Assembly: GCA_021443625.1 (NCBI GenBank)
Contig: JABUTP010000028.1
Location: forward strand, 1 to 10,605
Direction: 5' to 3'
DNA from: Bacteroidales bacterium
Lineage (GTDB): Bacteria > Bacteroidota > Bacteroidia > Bacteroidales > UBA932
Length of the DNA stretch: 10,605 nucleotides
This document shows, piece by piece, positions 8,030-10,605 of the stretch. The translations under genes were made by a program, and so were the position numbers. The notes under the pieces are model-generated. The model was not told where the DNA came from and did not search any database. It saw only the letters and a program-made list of their open reading frames with translations. How positions within the stretch are numbered: position 1 is the stretch's first letter; the number at the start of each line of letters is the position of its first letter.

Positions 8030-8051
8030 ATCAAAACAAAATATAACTACT

Positions 8052-9404
8052 ATGGCAAACAAAATTTCAAGAAGAGACTTCTTCGGATGCTCTGCAGCCC
8101 TGGGCGGCGCGGCTCTCCTCTCGTCTTCACCCATTCTCACATCCTGCTCCGGCGGGTCTTCCAAAATGGTTCCCCTCAAGAAGAAGGGCGAATACTACAT
8201 TCCCGTATTGGCCGACAAGGCTGACCCCGGAAGGGAACTCAAAGTGGGCCTCATCGGTTGCGGCGGCCGCGGAAGCGGAGCGCTCCACAACGTGCTCAAT
8301 GCCGCTGACGGCATTATCGTTCACGCTTTGGGCGACGTCTATGAGGACAGACTCAACGACGTGCGCGCAATGCTCCAGAGGGATCGCGGCATCGAGGTTC
8401 CTTCGGAAAACTGTTTCATAGGATTCGACGCCTACAAGAAGGTGATTGATTCGGGCGTGGATATGGTCATCGTCACCACTCCTCCCCTTTTCCGCCCCTA
8501 CCACTTCCAGTATGCAGTCGAGAAGGGCATCCACTGCTTCCTCGAGAAACCCATCGAAGTTGATGCAAAGGGTTACCGTATGAACATCGCCACCGCCCGT
8601 CAGGCTCAGGCCAAGGGCCTTGCAGTGATTTGCGGAACACAGCGTCACCACCAGCGTACCTACGTTGAGGCATACGACCTCATCCAGCAGGGTATGATAG
8701 GCGAAATCACCGGCGGTAACGTATATTGGAACCAGGATCAGCTCTGGTATCGCGAGCGCCAGCAGGGTTGGAGCGACGTTGAGTGGAACATCCGCGACTG
8801 GGTAAACTGGACATGGCTCTCCGGCGACCATATCGTAGAGCAGCACGTACACAATATCGACGTGTTCATGTGGATGGCCGGCGGCATCACCCCCATCAAG
8901 GCCACCGGTTTCGGTTCCCGTTTCCGCAGGGTTACTGGCGACCAGTATGACAATTTCTCCATCGATTTCGAATTTGAAAACGGAGTTCGTCTCCACTCGA
9001 TGTGCCGTCAGATCAACGGCTGCGACAACAAGGTCGGTGAGATAGTTCACGGTACAAAGGGTGTATGGAGCAGTTTCGACCACGCCATCAAGGACTGGAA
9101 CGGAAATGTCCTCTGGGCTTACAACCACGCTGAGAACGAAGCCAAGTTCGCGCAGCACGACCCCTACACTCTGGAGCACGTGGATTGGGTCAACCATATC
9201 CGCAAGGGTGAACCTCTCGATGAGGCCACTCTCTGCGCCCAGTCATCTCTGGCGGGAATCATGGGCCGCGAATCGGCTTATACCGGCAAGGAGATTACCT
9301 GGGAGGCAATGTCCGCATCGGAACTCGACCTTATGCCCGCAAACATCGAGTCAGGCGTTCTGGATCTCGCTTCTTACAAAGTTCCCGTTCCCGGTGATAA
9401 ATAG
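8052..9404 (+). CDS. Tat-exported Gfo/Idh/MocA family oxidoreductase, predicted lipoprotein
   Basis: This 450-aa NAD(P)-dependent sugar oxidoreductase has a Rossmann nucleotide-binding loop, VGLIGCGGRGSG (about 65-76). It also has the family EKP motif (165-167) and a likely active-site segment, DHIVEQHVHNID, whose histidines lie where the family places catalytic residues. The N-terminus carries a twin-arginine signal (SRRDFFG, residues 6-12), a hydrophobic stretch and a lipobox LTSC with C32. The protein should thus cross the inner membrane folded with its cofactor and stay membrane-tethered. I took ATG 8052, because it begins the Tat signal and an A/T-rich leader of 22 nt separates it from the previous stop. 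The in-frame TTG at 7998 would overlap the upstream gene and bury the signal. Arginine is written largely as CGT/CGC here, whereas the rhamnosidase uses AGG often. This hints at stronger expression. Relatives include 3-keto-glycoside dehydrogenases and GH109-like enzymes. The substrate is undetermined. Confidence 0.92.
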   Translation: MANKISRRDFFGCSAALGGAALLSSSPILTSCSGGSSKMVPLKKKGEYYIPVLADKADPGRELKVGLIGCGGRGSGALHNVLNAADGIIVHALGDVYEDRLNDVRAMLQRDRGIEVPSENCFIGFDAYKKVIDSGVDMVIVTTPPLFRPYHFQYAVEKGIHCFLEKPIEVDAKGYRMNIATARQAQAKGLAVICGTQRHHQRTYVEAYDLIQQGMIGEITGGNVYWNQDQLWYRERQQGWSDVEWNIRDWVNWTWLSGDHIVEQHVHNIDVFMWMAGGITPIKATGFGSRFRRVTGDQYDNFSIDFEFENGVRLHSMCRQINGCDNKVGEIVHGTKGVWSSFDHAIKDWNGNVLWAYNHAENEAKFAQHDPYTLEHVDWVNHIRKGEPLDEATLCAQSSLAGIMGRESAYTGKEITWEAMSASELDLMPANIESGVLDLASYKVPVPGDK

Positions 9405-9410
9405 AACGAT

Positions 9411-10322
9411 ATGAACCGACAGGAATTTCTGAAAGTGACCTTGGCCGGCGCCGCCACAGTGATGGCGGGCGGAGCGACATCTCTGCTCACCTCGTGCGGC
9501 GCAGCCCCCAAGGCTGCCACCAAAAACGACACCCCTCTGCGCCTTTCGTTCCAGAGCGGAACGGGCATCGGCGAGAGTTATGCCGAGAAGTTCGACTATA
9601 TGGAGTCGCTCGGCATTGAAGGCTTTGAGCCGGGTGGAAACGAACTTGTAAGGAACTATGACGAAATTGCAAAGGCCCTGGAAGGCAGGAACATAAAACT
9701 TTCTGCCATCTGCGCCGGTTTCGAAGGTTTCATCCTGGCCGAGGAGCAGGCTGCCAAAGATGCGTTCGACACCTCGATGCGCACCATTGTGGATGCCGCC
9801 GGAAGCCTCGGATCCACCGGAGTCATTATGGTTCCCGCATTCAACCATCAGGTACCGTGCCGTCCCCACACTCAGGAGACCAGGGATTTCCTCTGTGCAG
9901 AGTTGAAGGCGCTGGGCGACTATGCTCTCTCCAAAGGCACCACAGTGATTCTCGAACCGCTCAACCGCGGTGAGGCGTTCTATCTCCGTCTGGTGTCGGA
10001 TGCAGCCGCCATCTGCCGCGACGTCGCAAACGACGGCGTGATGTGTATGGGTGATTTCTGGCACATGAAGGAGGATACTGGCGACTATGCCGCATTTATG
10101 TCGGCAGGCAAATATCTGCGCCACGTCCACGTGGCAAGCCGCGGGGGCAGGTCTATGCCCGGCGAAGACGGCGAACTCGACAACTACAAAGAGGGTTTCA
10201 GGGCGCTCAAGGAACTCGGCTATCCTTACTATGTAAGTTTCGAGTGCGGCTGCAGGTCAGACCGCTCGGTTGCCGTTCCGGCCGCTGTGGAACTTCTTAG
10301 ACGCCAGTGGGAAGAGGCATAA
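9411..10322 (+). CDS. Sugar phosphate isomerase/epimerase-like TIM-barrel protein, predicted exported lipoprotein
   Basis: This 303-aa protein has a xylose-isomerase-like (AP endonuclease 2 superfamily) TIM barrel. The expected metal and proton-transfer residues are visible at barrel-strand ends: E182 in ILEPLN, D215 and H218 in GDFWHMK, H238 or H240 in LRHVHVA, and E278 in SFECG. This matches the Glu-Asp-His-Glu metal site of tagatose epimerases and hydroxypyruvate isomerase. The N-terminus has a Tat-like layout (NRQEFLK at 2-8, hydrophobic stretch, lipobox LTSC with C29), but the second arginine of the pair is Gln. It follows the Gfo/Idh/MocA gene by 6 nt, a pairing common in Bacteroidetes glycan loci, and both share the same LTSC lipobox. 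It may isomerise, epimerise or act as a lyase/hydratase on the product of that oxidoreductase. The specific reaction is not determined. Confidence 0.88.
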   Translation: MNRQEFLKVTLAGAATVMAGGATSLLTSCGAAPKAATKNDTPLRLSFQSGTGIGESYAEKFDYMESLGIEGFEPGGNELVRNYDEIAKALEGRNIKLSAICAGFEGFILAEEQAAKDAFDTSMRTIVDAAGSLGSTGVIMVPAFNHQVPCRPHTQETRDFLCAELKALGDYALSKGTTVILEPLNRGEAFYLRLVSDAAAICRDVANDGVMCMGDFWHMKEDTGDYAAFMSAGKYLRHVHVASRGGRSMPGEDGELDNYKEGFRALKELGYPYYVSFECGCRSDRSVAVPAAVELLRRQWEEA

Positions 10323-10356
10323 GGGTTCTTGTTCAGAACTCCTTCCCTTGTTTTAA
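10309..10356 (+). terminator. Possible terminator at the end of the operon, overlapping the convergent gene
   Basis: GTTCT (10325-10329) pairs with AGAAC (10335-10339) around TGTTC. The flanking AAGG (10321-10324) can pair with CCTT (10341-10344) across a one-base bulge. An alternative outer pairing uses GGGAAG (10309-10314) with CTTCCC (10342-10347). A short TTGTTTTAAT follows. The T-tract is weak and the structure lies over both stop codons, so this is tentative. Confidence 0.3.
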
Positions 10357-10605
10357 TGTCTCGGCATAATCGTTTATCCTCCGCAGTTCGCGGGGGATAG
10401 CGATATGTTGGGGACATTTTTTTACGCACTCCGCACAGTTGATGCAGTGGTCCGCCTGCCTTATGCTCGGCACTGCCCTGTCATATCCCACCAGAAAGGC
10501 GCGCCTTAACTTGCGATACCCGTTCTCATCGGACGATTGCGGCAGCAGGCTGTGGTTCACGCATTTGTTGTAATGGGAGAAAATGGCGGGGATATCCACC
10601 CCGTA
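10333..10605 (-). CDS. Aldo/keto reductase with C-terminal 4Fe-4S ferredoxin domain, C-terminal fragment (5' end outside window)
   Basis: Only the last 90 codons are present. The frame is open to base 10605, and the stop is TGA at 10335-10333. The visible part is the ferredoxin tail found on many gut-anaerobe aldo/keto reductases of the COG1453 type. It opens with YGVDIPAIFSHYNKC, where the YGVDIP normally follows the last Cys-Pro of a first cluster motif. It continues with YRKLRRAF and then the second cluster motif CINCAECVKKCPQ, with IPRELRRINDY at the end. Two 4Fe-4S clusters are therefore expected, the first lying mostly outside the window. The NAD(P)-binding barrel is not visible, so the substrate is unknown. 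The gene converges on the isomerase gene with only 10 bp between stop codons and is probably independently expressed. Confidence 0.87.
   Translation of the reverse strand, partial: YGVDIPAIFSHYNKCVNHSLLPQSSDENGYRKLRRAFLVGYDRAVPSIRQADHCINCAECVKKCPQHIAIPRELRRINDYAETLKQGKEF

Noticed and set aside
7998..8051. Upstream TTG start for the Gfo/Idh/MocA gene
   Set aside because: It would overlap the previous coding region by 32 bases and push the twin-arginine motif far from the N-terminus. ATG 8052 fits the Tat signal.
8127..9197. 356-aa minus-strand open frame opposite the Gfo/Idh/MocA gene
   Set aside because: It lies wholly within the well-supported plus-strand gene and has no family motif.
1..10605. 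CRISPR array, insertion sequence, tRNA or phage module
   Set aside because: I saw no regularly spaced repeats, transposase motifs, tRNA cloverleaf sequences or phage-type genes. The intergenic gaps are about 100 bp at most.

Overview
The window looks like chromosomal DNA from a Bacteroidales bacterium. The evidence is a SusD-family C-terminus, an HECLGH-type dipeptidyl peptidase III, Tat/lipoprotein-tagged Gfo/Idh/MocA and TIM-barrel proteins, A/T-rich leaders instead of Shine-Dalgarno sites, and TAnnTTTG-type -7 boxes. The fairly GC-rich coding sequence would fit a Rikenellaceae/Alistipes-like gut lineage better than a low-GC Bacteroides, but that placement is a guess.

Layout: (1) 1-315, the C-terminal 104 codons of a SusD/RagB-type nutrient-binding lipoprotein, closed by a good intrinsic terminator. 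(2) 418-1758 on the minus strand, purB, a housekeeping adenylosuccinate lyase. (3) 1759-1847, a divergent promoter region in which two -7-like boxes face each other inside an imperfect inverted repeat. (4) 1848-10322, five plus-strand genes with gaps of 6, -4, 22 and 6 nt, probably one transcription unit: an M49 dipeptidyl peptidase III lipoprotein, a secreted GH78 alpha-L-rhamnosidase, a membrane-anchored tetraheme cytochrome (NapC/NrfH type) fused to a SUMF1/FGE-like domain, a Tat-exported Gfo/Idh/MocA oxidoreductase lipoprotein, and a TIM-barrel sugar isomerase/epimerase lipoprotein. (5) 10333-10605 on the minus strand, the C-terminal end of a ferredoxin-domain aldo/keto reductase that converges on the operon.

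All five operon proteins carry export signals, so the unit appears dedicated to envelope chemistry. My inference is that the rhamnosidase trims rhamnosylated substrates. The Gfo/Idh/MocA protein and the TIM-barrel enzyme would then carry out a redox/isomerase step on the sugar or glycoside in the periplasm, possibly wired to the quinone pool through the tetraheme cytochrome fusion. The overall logic resembles the oxidoreductive (3-keto-glycoside) glycan breakdown described in gut Bacteroides. The substrate and the electron route cannot be read from the sequence.

The most unusual item is the cytochrome-SUMF1 fusion. Its SUMF1 half lacks the FGE catalytic cysteine pair, and its first heme motif has His where NrfH has the Met ligand. 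No tRNA, rRNA, CRISPR array, insertion sequence or phage gene was seen. There is no gene-free stretch longer than about 100 bp.
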